Assembly: GCF_000367345.1 (NCBI RefSeq)
Contig: NZ_BARE01000007.1
Location: 1 to 64,000, forward strand
From: Sphingobium xenophagum NBRC 107872
GTDB lineage: Bacteria > Pseudomonadota > Alphaproteobacteria > Sphingomonadales > Sphingomonadaceae
Direction: 5' to 3'
Length of the DNA: 64,000 nt
In this document: positions 1 through 9,059 of the stretch, one piece after another
Layout of the letters: each line of letters begins with the position of its first letter
How positions within the stretch are numbered: position 1 is the stretch's first letter
Program-made: the position numbers and the translations under genes
The notes under the pieces: model-generated
Told to the model about the DNA's origin: nothing
Database searches by the model: none
What the model saw: the letters and a program-made list of their open reading frames with translations, nothing else

Positions 1-1553
1 GCCCCGCCGCGATGGCGGGCATGCCGGTGCATGTTTTTACCGTGAACGATTATCTTGCCGAACGTGATTGCAACAAATTGCGCCCCGTGATCGAGCGTTT
101 TGGCCTGAGTTGCGGCCTGATCATCCATGGACAGGAAAATCCCGAACGCCGCGCGGCCTATGGATGCCATATCGTCTATGGCACGAACAAGGAGATGACG
201 TTCGACTATCTGCGCGATCAGACGGCGTTGGGAAAAAGGAGAGGGCAGGGGCGGCGCCTGATTGCAGAGCTGTTCGGTCAGGTTGCGCAGCCCTTGCTGA
301 TGCGCGGATTGCATTTCGCGATCGTGGACGAAGCGGATTCGATCTTCATTGATGAAGCGCGCACGCCGCTGATCCTATCTGCCGAACTGCCCGGCGATGC
401 AGATGGCGTCTATCTCGCGGCGCTCGAACTGGCCTCCAAGCTGGAAGAAGGCCGGGACTATATTCTGACCGAAGGAACGCGGTCGGTGCATTTGACTACG
501 CATGGCAAGGCCAATGTCGCCGAATTGTCCCAAGGGCTGCCGCACACCCAATGGCGGATCAGGCTGGCGCGTGAGGAACTGGCGATGCGGGCGATTTCCG
601 CCACGCGGCTGTTCTTGCGGGATCGCGACTATATCGTGACAGATGGCAAAGTGCAGATCGTCGATGAATCGACCGGCCGGGTCATGGCCGACCGATCGTG
701 GGAAGGCGGCCTGCATCAACTGGTCGAGACGAAGGAAGCCGTCGAGATTTCGGGCGTTCGCAACACCATGGCCCGCATCACCTATCAGCGCTTTTTCCGC
801 CGCTATCGCCGGTTGAGCGGCATGACCGGCACGGCCGGGGAGGTTGCGGACGAGTTATGGGCCGATTATGGGCTGAAGGTCGTCGTCATCCCGCGCAATC
901 GGACCAATATGCGCAATGATCGCGGTCATGTGATGCTACGGTCGGCGCAGGACAAATGGGCGTTGGTCGCCGCCGAAGTTGCCCAGGTCCAGGCGCAGGA
1001 AGGCGCGCGTCCGGTATTGATCGGCACCCGCTCGGTCGCGGATTCCGAAGCCGTCTCGCACGCGCTGGCTGACGCTGGCATAGCGCATCGCGTACTGAAC
1101 GCGCGTCAGGACGAGGAGGAGGCGGACATCATCGCGCAAGCCGGTGCGCCTGGCGCCGTCACGGTCGCGACCAATATGGCCGGGCGCGGCACTGACATCC
1201 TGCTCAGTCCAGAGGCCAAGGCGCTTGGCGGATTGCATGTCATCCTCACGGCCTTTCACGACACCGCACGCATTGATCGCCAATTATTCGGCCGCGCGGC
1301 CAGGCAGGGCGACCCCGGCAGCACCATTGCCATCACGGCGCTCGACGACCAGCTCTATGCCGATTTCGCGCCGCGCGCCGCCCGGATCATCGGCTCATCC
1401 GTCACGAACTGGCCCCTGATCGATGGCAAGGCGAAAATGCTGCGCCGACTGGCCCAGCGCAATGCCGAGAAACGCCATGCCGCCGACCGGCGACAGACCG
1501 AACTCGCCGAGGAACGTCTCCGTAAGACGATGGCCTTTGGCGGCGGAGAATAG
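1..1553 (+). CDS. Short SecA-like preprotein translocase ATPase (5' end missing)
   Basis: The reading frame is open to base 3 (residues PAA precede the first ATG at 12), so the gene begins left of the window. Visible SecA hallmarks are the VNDYLAERD block near base 45, the DEAD-type motif VDEADSIFIDEARTP near 324, a preprotein cross-linking region ending in DYIVTDG and VDESTGR near 630-690, SGMTGTAGE near 818, ATNMAGRGTDI near 1167 and the arginine-finger block RIDRQLFGRAARQGD near 1275. Unlike housekeeping SecA (about 900 residues), the protein stops about 70 residues after the arginine-finger block, inside what would be the first scaffold helix. The helical wing, most of the scaffold and the C-terminal zinc finger are absent. 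It is therefore an accessory SecA-family motor, not the essential SecA. It converges on tolC with 41 bases between them. Substrate unknown. Confidence 0.85.
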   Translation, partial: PAAMAGMPVHVFTVNDYLAERDCNKLRPVIERFGLSCGLIIHGQENPERRAAYGCHIVYGTNKEMTFDYLRDQTALGKRRGQGRRLIAELFGQVAQPLLMRGLHFAIVDEADSIFIDEARTPLILSAELPGDADGVYLAALELASKLEEGRDYILTEGTRSVHLTTHGKANVAELSQGLPHTQWRIRLAREELAMRAISATRLFLRDRDYIVTDGKVQIVDESTGRVMADRSWEGGLHQLVETKEAVEISGVRNTMARITYQRFFRRYRRLSGMTGTAGEVADELWADYGLKVVVIPRNRTNMRNDRGHVMLRSAQDKWALVAAEVAQVQAQEGARPVLIGTRSVADSEAVSHALADAGIAHRVLNARQDEEEADIIAQAGAPGAVTVATNMAGRGTDILLSPEAKALGGLHVILTAFHDTARIDRQLFGRAARQGDPGSTIAITALDDQLYADFAPRAARIIGSSVTNWPLIDGKAKMLRRLAQRNAEKRHAADRRQTELAEERLRKTMAFGGGE

Positions 1554-1594
1554 CGAGGCGCTGATCGCTCCCGAAGAAAGCGAACGCCTGCCGG

Positions 1595-2944
1595 TCAATC
1601 CGCCTTCACGGTCGGTTGATACAGGATGCTCTGGTCGAAATTGAGATCCGCCGCGTCGGCCTTGCCCATCACCGCAAGCAGGGCGAAGCCCGCGACATAG
1701 GCGTCGCGCCGCGCGGTCAGCATCGTGACCTGGGCATTGAGCAGTTCCTGTTCGGCATTGAGCTGGTCGAGCAACGGGCGCAAACCGGCGCTGACTTCCG
1801 CTCGCATCCCCGCCAGCACCTGCTGGTTGGCGTTGACCCCGCGCTGCGCCGTGTCGGTCACATGGGTCGTCGCCTGCCATGTGGCGAAGGCGGATCGCGT
1901 TTCGGCAATGACCTTGCCTTCGGCATCCAGCGCCTGTTTGTCGGCGACATCCTGCTTCGCGCGTGCCTGTCGCGTCTGCGCGCCGGTGCGCCCGCCATCC
2001 AGTATCGGCATTTTCAAGGTCACACCGACAAAGGCCGTCGTCCCGCGATCCCCGTTGCGCGGCCCTGTGCCCTGCTCCAGCGAACCGAGATAATCATATT
2101 GATTGAGCCCGCCAATCGCGCTCAATCGCGGGTAAGCCTGCGATCGGGCGACATCAATGTCATACCCTGCGGCGGTCCGCTGCACGCGGGCGGAGGCTAT
2201 TTCGGGATTGTTGGCCAGCGCCATTTCCACGGCATCGGTGGGCGATGCTGGCATTTGCGGCAAGGGCGGCGGCAGTTCCAGATTTTCGGGCGCCCGGCCC
2301 ACCAGCCGCAAATATTGCTCCTTGCTTGAAATCAGCCGCGCTCCGGCGGTTTCAAGCTGGCTTTCCGCCAGCGCGAGCCGCGCTTCCGCCTGCGCAACAT
2401 CGGTCGGCCCGCGACTGCCCGCGCGGCGGCGATCGTCGGCTTCCTTGACGGTGTAGCGCATCACATCGACATTGTTGCGGTTTAGCCCGACTACCGCCTC
2501 GTCGCGCAGCACGTCCATATAGGCGCCCACAACAGCGGAAAACAGGTCTGCCTCCGTCTTGTTCATGCCGAATTGGCTTGCCTCCAGCCGCGCCTTGGCT
2601 GCGTTCATACTGCCGCGTACCCCGCCAAAATCAAACACGGGCACATTGGCGTTGATCTGACCGACAAGCTGACGATCCGGGTTGGAAAAAAATCCACTCG
2701 GCGCGGGTTTGCCGGTCAGGACATTTTCCTGATAGGTCGCGCTGCCGTCGACCGTGGGCATACCGGCGGCGCGGGCCAGCGGCACATCCTCTTCGGCAAC
2801 GCGGATGCTGGCGCGCTGGGCCGATATGGTCGGGTTGTTGCGATAGGCCCCTTCCAGCGCCTGTTGCAGGGTTTCGGCGCTAGTGGACGATGGCAGGATG
2901 GCGCATGCAGCGATACCTGCGAAATAGACTTGCTTCCTGGTCAT
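1595..2944 (-). CDS. TolC-family outer membrane efflux/secretion channel
   Basis: Outer-membrane factor of 449 residues that would form the trimeric exit duct of a tripartite exporter. It has an N-terminal export signal ending near SSTSA, then the two internally repeated OEP halves with alternating Ala, Gln, Glu and Arg heptads. An example is the ETLQQALEGAYRNNPTI opening, a typical TolC start. Length is normal for the family. The start is supported by AGGAG about ten bases upstream. It follows hlyD by 39 bases on the same strand, so the two should be cotranscribed. No ABC ATPase or inner-membrane permease is visible on this side; the energising component may be the adjacent SecA-like protein or lie beyond the left edge. 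Confidence 0.9.
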   Translation of the reverse strand: MTRKQVYFAGIAACAILPSSTSAETLQQALEGAYRNNPTISAQRASIRVAEEDVPLARAAGMPTVDGSATYQENVLTGKPAPSGFFSNPDRQLVGQINANVPVFDFGGVRGSMNAAKARLEASQFGMNKTEADLFSAVVGAYMDVLRDEAVVGLNRNNVDVMRYTVKEADDRRRAGSRGPTDVAQAEARLALAESQLETAGARLISSKEQYLRLVGRAPENLELPPPLPQMPASPTDAVEMALANNPEIASARVQRTAAGYDIDVARSQAYPRLSAIGGLNQYDYLGSLEQGTGPRNGDRGTTAFVGVTLKMPILDGGRTGAQTRQARAKQDVADKQALDAEGKVIAETRSAFATWQATTHVTDTAQRGVNANQQVLAGMRAEVSAGLRPLLDQLNAEQELLNAQVTMLTARRDAYVAGFALLAVMGKADAADLNFDQSILYQPTVKAD

Positions 2945-2983
2945 GTCCGTAAAGCTCCTGTCTGATCAGTGGGATGGGACCGC

Positions 2984-3955
2984 CTATTTGCTCCGCGCGG
3001 TAATGCTTGCGGGCTTGCGGTCGATTTCCAGTCGGCAGCGCAGTCCTGCGGGCAGCTTGTTGCCGGGATTGGGCAGTTCGAGACGCATGCCGAACGTGCC
3101 GCTGGCCGCATCGAACACGCGATCGATCACCTTGATACGCGCCCGATATATTCCTCCGACCGGCGCTTCGGGAAAGATCGACACCTCGTCCCCCACCTGC
3201 ACCGCGTCCAGTTGCGCGATAGGGGCAAAGACTTCGACATTCAGCGGATCGACCTGCGCGATCGTCAGAATATGCGTCGCGTCGGCGCCCCGATACTCGC
3301 CCGGCGCCATGCGGCGCTCCGTCACGATGCCATTGACCGGGCTGCGCACGGTCTTTTGTCCGATCACGCGCTGCGCCTGCACATATTCCAGTCGCGCAAC
3401 CCGCTGGTCTTCCGCCGCCGCCTTGCGCTCTTCTGCGGCGGATTGCGCATTGGCGCGCGCTTCGTCGACGACGTCGCGGGCAAGATATTGGCTGACCTGG
3501 TCGGATCGCTGGCTGACCGTGGCGAGATAGGCCGCCCGGCTGGCAGCGGCACGTTCCGTGTGGGGGTTGGACGCACGCGCCTGTGCGGCGGCGGCGGCGG
3601 CGCGCTCGACATCGGTGTATAATTGGGCAACGACCTGCCCGCGCTGAACATCATCGCCCCGGTCGACATAGATATTCTGGATCACCCCTTCGACGCCACT
3701 ATTCACCCGCACGATCTGGCTGGGTTCAATCAGGCAATCTGTGGGGCGGGCCGCATCCAATCCGGGCGGAGTCGCAGCATTGCCGCTGCTGGGCCGCACT
3801 GGCGCGCCGGCGGCCTTGGCGGTTGTAACAGGGCCGGCTGGCGCTGGTACCTTCTGTTGCGCAGCGGGTGTTTCATCACTGCGGACGACAAGCGTTATCC
3901 CGGCAACCAGCGCCAGCGCGCCGCCACCGAAAATAACAGCCTGTTTGCGATCCAT
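2984..3955 (-). CDS. HlyD-family periplasmic adaptor (membrane fusion protein)
   Basis: Adaptor of 323 residues linking an inner-membrane exporter to TolC. One N-terminal membrane anchor (about residues 6-24, AVIFGGGALALVAGITLVV) is followed by a Pro/Ala-rich linker. Then come a lipoyl-like half (VEGVIQNIYVDRGDDVQRGQ), a coiled-coil hairpin rich in Ala, Arg and Glu (about 120-190), the second lipoyl half (VRSPVNGIVTERRMAPGE) and a beta-barrel domain. The ATG at 3955 is preferred to one 18 bases upstream because GGGGGAGG lies about eight bases before it. It is the promoter-proximal gene of the hlyD-tolC pair. The cargo is not identifiable. Confidence 0.88.
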   Translation of the reverse strand: MDRKQAVIFGGGALALVAGITLVVRSDETPAAQQKVPAPAGPVTTAKAAGAPVRPSSGNAATPPGLDAARPTDCLIEPSQIVRVNSGVEGVIQNIYVDRGDDVQRGQVVAQLYTDVERAAAAAAQARASNPHTERAAASRAAYLATVSQRSDQVSQYLARDVVDEARANAQSAAEERKAAAEDQRVARLEYVQAQRVIGQKTVRSPVNGIVTERRMAPGEYRGADATHILTIAQVDPLNVEVFAPIAQLDAVQVGDEVSIFPEAPVGGIYRARIKVIDRVFDAASGTFGMRLELPNPGNKLPAGLRCRLEIDRKPASITARSK

Positions 3956-4084
3956 CGACCAAGCCTCCCCCAAAGCACGGCATCAGACGGCTCCCGCCAT
4001 CCATTGCAGCAATTTATGCGACTTGTATCTTTGGCGAAAGGTCGGAAGTCCCCACTTCATTCCGCATCGGCAACCTAGCCAAGC

Positions 4085-4100
4085 TTGCAAAATGTTGCAA
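4085..4100. promoter_or_regulatory. Paired TTGCAA palindromes upstream of hlyD
   Basis: Two copies of the self-complementary hexamer TTGCAA are separated by AATG, giving a repeat period of ten bases, one helical turn. They lie about 130 bases upstream of the hlyD start in a stretch with no gene. An operator for hlyD-tolC is a guess from position and symmetry only. Confidence 0.25.
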
Positions 4101-4202
4101 CTATTTGTGACGTTGGAAATGTCTTGGAATAGGTCAGGAAATGCCTGGCAATCTCGCCTCTGCTCTGGGTTGGGCGCGTCGTGCAGGCAGGCTGCATTTG
4201 AT

Positions 4203-4277
4203 TGGTGACCCCTACGGGAATCGAACCCGTGTTTCAGCCGTGAGAGGGCCGCGTCCTAACCGCTAGACGAAGGGGCC
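4203..4277 (-). tRNA. tRNA-Glu (anticodon CTC)
   Basis: Folds as a full cloverleaf on the minus strand: acceptor GGCCCCT with AGGGGTC, the D-arm, anticodon stem CGGCC/GGCTG around loop CTCTCAC (anticodon CTC, reading GAG), and T-loop GGTTCGATTCC. The CCA end is encoded at 4203-4205. Length is 75 with CCA. Confidence 0.95.
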
Positions 4278-4381
4278 ATGCGCCGCGTCGGGCGGCTGGC
4301 AGCGGCCGGGCTTTAGGAAGGCGTGCCGGGCGCGTCAAGGAAAACCGCGCCGGGACCAGACCAGTTGAAAAGCCGCATGCC

Positions 4382-4414
4382 AAAAAAAACCGCCCCATGC
4401 AGAGCATGGAGCGG
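4382..4414 (-). terminator. Rho-independent terminator downstream of sapC
   Basis: On the minus strand an 11-bp stem (CCGCTCCATGC pairing with GCATGGGGCGG, one mismatch, 3-base loop) is followed directly by eight T residues. It lies about 170 bases beyond the sapC stop and would separate sapC from tRNA-Glu. A second hairpin (gacgcctcc/ggaggcgcc, 4432-4455) lies between it and sapC, so the sapC message would have a structured 3' tail. Nothing else is seen in 4278-4586. Confidence 0.8.
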
Positions 4415-4586
4415 CCTAGGTTCAGGGAGGAGACGCCTCCAAAGGGGGAGGCGCCCATACGATACACCCGAAAGGGGGGCAGGTGCATCGCATGTTCAGT
4501 AGATAGGGCAGGTCACATTCCGTTTCAAGAGGAGATGCAATCGCTTTTCTATCAATTATTTCCGCCGTTTCGGGTTAACTTCCCGT

Positions 4587-5363
4587 TCAGGCCTGAACGA
4601 CCTGGGGGATCGGCCCCTTGCCCAGGTTGACCTGCGCTTCGAAAATGTCGCGCATCAGCTGAAGCGAGAAGAGATGGGCGTGGATCAGCGGCAGCATCCC
4701 GCTCTGGTTGATCTTGCGCAGTTGGTCGCCGCGCAGGTCGCGCAGCTTTTCCTCGTTGATCATACGGAAACCGCGATAGACGAAGGGCTGTTCGTTGCCC
4801 GGCGTCTGGATCGCGACCTCGCCGTCCATCAGCAGGTCCATTTCCTGCAATTCGCGCACGAACTGGCCGGTGCGGGCAGCGGCCTGCTCGAAATCCTCGC
4901 AGAATTTCAGCACGCCCTGGGTCAGTTCGGTCGGCTTGCCATCCTCGAACAGGGGCTGGCCGTCCTCGAACGGGCCGATCGCCGGGCTGGTCGGATCGAA
5001 GCACAGCGACAGTTCGTCGCTGTCGGGACGCAGCTTAGCCAGCATCCAGGGATAACGGCGCACATAGGCCGGAATGTAGGACGGACCGCCACGCAGCTTG
5101 CCTTCGTCATCGACGAAGATGTTGACCCCTTCATTAAGGCCCATCAGCGCCAGCGGCACCGAATCCGTGCCCGCCGAAAAGATGATCGGCACGAAACGCT
5201 GGGCGGCGACAAATTCGTCGATCGTCAGCGGAATGGCGTGCTGGCTGGTCAGGAACGGGGCCGAATCGACCGCCACGCTACGGAAATCGGCATGATCCAG
5301 GCTGCTCAGCGGAAGGAGGTCATTGTAGAAGATCGGCAGGTTATTCGCGGGCGCGCTGGCCAT
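4587..5363 (-). CDS. SapC family protein
   Basis: A 258-residue protein matching the SapC family, named after a protein linked to the Campylobacter S-layer; its biochemical role is unknown. Family-like segments are the N-terminal LPIFYNDLLPLSS, the IPLTIDEFVAAQRFVPIIF block, GPSYIPAYVRRYPW, and the acidic middle followed by a helical C-terminus. There is no signal peptide or membrane segment, so the product is probably cytoplasmic. In sphingomonads SapC genes often accompany TonB receptors and tryptophan halogenases, but here the gene stands alone with its own terminator downstream. A start at ATG 5363 fits. Confidence 0.85.
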   Translation of the reverse strand: MASAPANNLPIFYNDLLPLSSLDHADFRSVAVDSAPFLTSQHAIPLTIDEFVAAQRFVPIIFSAGTDSVPLALMGLNEGVNIFVDDEGKLRGGPSYIPAYVRRYPWMLAKLRPDSDELSLCFDPTSPAIGPFEDGQPLFEDGKPTELTQGVLKFCEDFEQAAARTGQFVRELQEMDLLMDGEVAIQTPGNEQPFVYRGFRMINEEKLRDLRGDQLRKINQSGMLPLIHAHLFSLQLMRDIFEAQVNLGKGPIPQVVQA

Positions 5364-5494
5364 GATCCGGTATCCATTCTGTCAATATAGCGGCGCTGTG
5401 CAGTGGCGCCGCCGGGCGTAAAACTGGGAGAGGGCGATAAAGCCCTGCGCAGCGGGTGGCAATTGCTTTCACACATTGGTTCCGGGCCTGATCT

Positions 5495-6943
5495 TCAGGC
5501 TTCATCGGGCAGGGGAATGAGTTTCCCCGGATTGAACAGCCCTTGCGGATCGAATGCGGCCTTGATCGCCCGCAGCGCGCCGATCCGCGCCGGGCCGGCC
5601 AGTCGCGCCAGCTCCGTCCGCTTCATCTGGCCGATGCCATGTTCGGCGGAAATGGACCCGCCAGCCGCTACCACAGCATCATGGACGAAGGCGTTGATCG
5701 CCTGGCCCTGCGCCGCGATCCAGCCCGGCCCGTCGCTCGTCCCCTTTGGCGCGCGGACATGGAAATGGACATTGCCATCGCCCAGATGGCCAAAGGATGA
5801 CGCCGTCGTGCCGGGAAAGCGCGCCATGGCCGCGTCGGCCGCATCGATCATGAAAGCGGGCATCCGCGCCACCGGCACGCTGATGTCATATTGCAGCGCC
5901 GGCCCCTGCGCCTTTTCCGATTCCGACAGCGACTCGCGAATTCGCCAGAAGGCTTCGGCCTGCGCTTCATTGGCGGCGACGACCGCGTCGATCGCGATTT
6001 CCCGTTCGAACGCCAGCGCCAGCGCGCCCTCCAGCCGTTCGACCGGCCCCGGATCGCGCAGATCGCCATGATCGACCTCGATCAGCACATGCCATGCCGT
6101 CCGTGTCTCGATCGGCGACCGGGTGCCGGGGATATGCCCCAGCACAAAGCCCAGCGTCTCGTCGGCGATCACTTCGAATCCCTCGACGGCATCGCCCAAT
6201 TCCGCTTCCACCAGACGAAGCAGCGCCAGTGCATCGGCCGGGGAGGCGACGCCGACCCAGCCGACCGCCCGCGCCGCTATGGCCGGAACCAGCCGCAGCG
6301 CCGCCGCCGTGATCACGCCCAGCGTTCCTTCCGCACCGATCAGCAACTGCTTGATGTCGTAACCGCGATTATCCTTTTTCAGCGCATCCAGCCCATGAAA
6401 GATGCTGCCATCGGGCAGCACTGCCTCCACCCCTTCGACCAGCGCCCGCATCGTCCCGTGGCGCAGCACCTGCGTACCGCCCGCATTGGTCGACACCAGC
6501 CCACCGATGGTAGCCGACCCCTTGGCCCCCAGGCTCAACGGAAAACGTCGACCGGCGGCTTCCGCGGCATCGTGCAGGTTGCTCAGGATCACGCCTGCCT
6601 CGCAGATCGCCAGATTATCGTCCGCGCTCAGGCTGCGAATCCGGTTCATCCGCCGCAGCGACAGGATCAGCGCCGATCCGTCGGCAGGCGGCGTCGCCCC
6701 GCCCACCATCGACGTATTGCCCCCCTGCGGCACCAGCGCGACTCCCAACTCGCCTGCCAGCGCCACGATGGCCGCAACCTCCTCCACCGACACAGGTGAC
6801 AGGATCGCCGCGGCCGTGCCATGATAGCGCCCGCGCCAGTCGCTGACCCATGGCGCAATATCATCCGGGTCGGTGATGACGCCCTTGGGGCCAAGCAGCG
6901 CGGAGAAACGATCGATATTAGCCTGTCCAATCATGGGACGCAC
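5495..6943 (-). CDS. FAD-linked 2-hydroxyacid dehydrogenase (GlcD / D-lactate dehydrogenase family)
   Basis: Flavoenzyme of 482 residues of the vanillyl-alcohol-oxidase superfamily. The N-terminal half has the FAD-binding segment GNTSMVGGATP (about residues 75-85) and GLVSTNAGGTQ. The C-terminal half has the family signature HLGDGNVHFHVR (about 390-400) and the ending NPGKLIP. Length and motifs fit D-lactate, D-2-hydroxyglutarate or glycolate-type dehydrogenases passing electrons to an acceptor other than oxygen; the substrate cannot be told from sequence. There is no iron-sulfur domain. The start is ambiguous: GTG at 6943 is four bases after an AGGGG, and ATG at 6934 is thirteen bases after it. 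Confidence 0.88.
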   Translation of the reverse strand: MRPMIGQANIDRFSALLGPKGVITDPDDIAPWVSDWRGRYHGTAAAILSPVSVEEVAAIVALAGELGVALVPQGGNTSMVGGATPPADGSALILSLRRMNRIRSLSADDNLAICEAGVILSNLHDAAEAAGRRFPLSLGAKGSATIGGLVSTNAGGTQVLRHGTMRALVEGVEAVLPDGSIFHGLDALKKDNRGYDIKQLLIGAEGTLGVITAAALRLVPAIAARAVGWVGVASPADALALLRLVEAELGDAVEGFEVIADETLGFVLGHIPGTRSPIETRTAWHVLIEVDHGDLRDPGPVERLEGALALAFEREIAIDAVVAANEAQAEAFWRIRESLSESEKAQGPALQYDISVPVARMPAFMIDAADAAMARFPGTTASSFGHLGDGNVHFHVRAPKGTSDGPGWIAAQGQAINAFVHDAVVAAGGSISAEHGIGQMKRTELARLAGPARIGALRAIKAAFDPQGLFNPGKLIPLPDEA

Positions 6944-7011
6944 CTATCCCCTGAATTCATCGACTGTTCAACCATGGGTCGATAGCTTCCGATTCCCAAA
7001 AGGGGTTCGAT

Positions 7012-7446
7012 TTGGTTCATTCCATATTGCTGCTGATGGCCGCCACTACGGCTAGCCCGGTTCAATGGGCGCAAATGACGATTGAACAGCGCGTCATCAT
7101 TCGCGTGCCGATGGCGCGCAAGGGCAGGGCGCCCGCGCGCATAACGGAAAAAGCCGCCGACGCATGGGACGAAAAGAAGGGGCCGCGCTGCGTCGCGCTC
7201 CGCTCGATTCGCGCTGCCGCCATCGCCGTGCGCAACGGGGTGGACCTGATCCTGGCCGACGATCATCGCTATCGCGCGCGGTTGGAAAAAGGGTGCGACG
7301 CGGCGGCTTTCTATTCCGGTTTCTACGTCGAACCGGACGAGGACGGGTCGCTATGTTCGGGCCGGGACGAATTGCAGGCGCGCGGCGGGACCAGTTGCGC
7401 CATCGAAAGCTTCAAGCGGCTGATCGCCGTCGAACCCGACGATTAA
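7012..7446 (+). CDS. Hypothetical secreted protein with four cysteines
   Basis: I do not recognise the family. The frame starts at TTG 7012, with AGGGG six bases upstream; an ATG at 7036 is the alternative. An N-terminal hydrophobic stretch (LLLMAATTAS) suggests export. The mature part, about 120 residues, contains exactly four cysteines (PRCVAL, KGCDAA, SLCSG, TSCAIE), which would suit two disulfides in the periplasm. There are no membrane segments beyond the signal and no catalytic motif. It lies between the divergent flavin dehydrogenase and a downstream helicase in its own orientation group, with normal base composition. Confidence 0.65.
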   Translation: MVHSILLLMAATTASPVQWAQMTIEQRVIIRVPMARKGRAPARITEKAADAWDEKKGPRCVALRSIRAAAIAVRNGVDLILADDHRYRARLEKGCDAAAFYSGFYVEPDEDGSLCSGRDELQARGGTSCAIESFKRLIAVEPDD

Positions 7447-7581
7447 GTGTCGCGATCGGGCGGCAGGACAGGGCAAATCGCGCGATTTCCTTGACAAGCG
7501 GCCGATATTTCCGCAATGCGCGGCCGATTTCCGTCTCGCTATCGTGCAGGACGGACAAGCCTCCTGTTCCCGGACCATTGA

Positions 7582-9003
7582 ATGACTTTTGCCGATCTCG
7601 GCCTTTCCGACGAATTGCTCAGGGCCGTAACCGAGGCCGGTTACGATACGCCCACGCCTATTCAGGCGCAGGCGATCCCGTCCGTCCTGATGATGCGCGA
7701 CATTATCGGCATTGCCCAGACGGGGACGGGCAAGACCGCCAGCTTCGTGCTGCCGATGATCGACATCCTCGCCCATGGCCGCAGCCGCGCGCGGATGCCG
7801 CGATCGCTGATTTTGGAGCCGACCCGCGAACTCGCTGCCCAGGTCGCGGAAAATTTCGAAAAATACGGCAAATACCACAAACTTTCGATGGCGCTGCTGA
7901 TCGGTGGCGTGTCGATGGGCGACCAGCTTGCCGCGCTCGAAAAGGGCGTGGACGTGTTGATCGCGACACCGGGCCGCCTCATGGACCTGTTCGGTCGCGG
8001 CAAGATCATGCTCAATGGCTGTTCGCTGCTGGTCATCGACGAAGCCGACCGGATGCTCGACATGGGCTTCATCCCGGATATCGAGGAAATCTGCACCAAG
8101 CTGCCCGCGCAGCGTCAGACGCTTCTGTTTTCGGCAACCATGCCCCCGGTCATCAAGAAGCTGGCCGACAAATTCCTGTCCAATCCCAAATCGATCGAAG
8201 TCGCGCGTCCCGCCAGCGCATCGACCAACATCACCCAGCGTCTGGTGAAGGTGGACGCGCGCAAGAAGCGCGACACATTGTCCAAAATGCTGCGCGAAGC
8301 CGACGTCACCAGCGCGGTCATCTTCTGCAACCGCAAGACGACGGTGCGGGACTTGAACAAGAGCCTGCAACGCGACGGCTTCAAGTCGGGCGAAATCCAT
8401 GGCGATATCGACCAGGGTTCGCGCATCGCCGAACTGGAACGCTTCCGCGCCGGCACCGTCAACATCCTCGTCGCGTCGGACGTCGCGGCGCGCGGTCTGG
8501 ACATCAAGGGCGTCAGCCATGTGTTCAACTATGACGCACCCTGGCACCCGGACGATTATGTCCACCGCATCGGCCGCACCGGCCGGGCGGGCGCATCAGG
8601 CGTCGCCTACACCTTCGTCACAGAAGCGGACGCCGAAGCGATCGACAATATCCAGAAGCTGATCGGTACGAAGATCGAGATCGTCGGCGCGGCGGAGGCC
8701 ATCGCCAGCGCCGAACCGGCCGAAGAAGCCGCACCCAAGACGCCAAGGGGCCGCAAGCCCCGCGCGGCAAAGCCTGCTGCTCAAGCGCCCGTCGCGGACG
8801 AATCCGTCGCTGAAAAGCCCAGCCCGGCTCGCCGGTCACGCGCGCAAAAGCCGCGCGAGGAAGCAGCCGCCAGCCCAGCCGCCGCCCCCCGCGCCGCCGA
8901 AGCCCCCGCCCGCCAGCGCCGCAACGACCATCAAGACGACGGCCCCGAAGAAGGCTGGAACGGCCCGGTCCCCGAATTCCTGAACTTCGGCTTCGACGCC
9001 TGA
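7582..9003 (+). CDS. DEAD-box RNA helicase, RhlE type
   Basis: ATP-dependent RNA helicase of 473 residues. The Q motif (FADLGLSDELLRAV and PTPIQAQAIP, about 2-32), Walker A AQTGTGKT (about 48-55), PTRELAAQ, the DEAD variant VIDEADRMLDMG, SATMP and the second RecA domain ending in HRIGRTGRAG are all intact. The last 110 or so residues are low-complexity, rich in Ala, Pro, Lys and Arg, which is typical of the RNA-binding tails of RhlE proteins from alphaproteobacteria. The role is probably ribosome maturation, RNA decay or cold adaptation; a specific function cannot be assigned. Confidence 0.93.
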   Translation: MTFADLGLSDELLRAVTEAGYDTPTPIQAQAIPSVLMMRDIIGIAQTGTGKTASFVLPMIDILAHGRSRARMPRSLILEPTRELAAQVAENFEKYGKYHKLSMALLIGGVSMGDQLAALEKGVDVLIATPGRLMDLFGRGKIMLNGCSLLVIDEADRMLDMGFIPDIEEICTKLPAQRQTLLFSATMPPVIKKLADKFLSNPKSIEVARPASASTNITQRLVKVDARKKRDTLSKMLREADVTSAVIFCNRKTTVRDLNKSLQRDGFKSGEIHGDIDQGSRIAELERFRAGTVNILVASDVAARGLDIKGVSHVFNYDAPWHPDDYVHRIGRTGRAGASGVAYTFVTEADAEAIDNIQKLIGTKIEIVGAAEAIASAEPAEEAAPKTPRGRKPRAAKPAAQAPVADESVAEKPSPARRSRAQKPREEAAASPAAAPRAAEAPARQRRNDHQDDGPEEGWNGPVPEFLNFGFDA

Positions 9004-9059
9004 TTGTCGGGTAGGTCGGGCTTTGCACTGTCCGCCCATGAGCGACCAGAAACGCCCAC

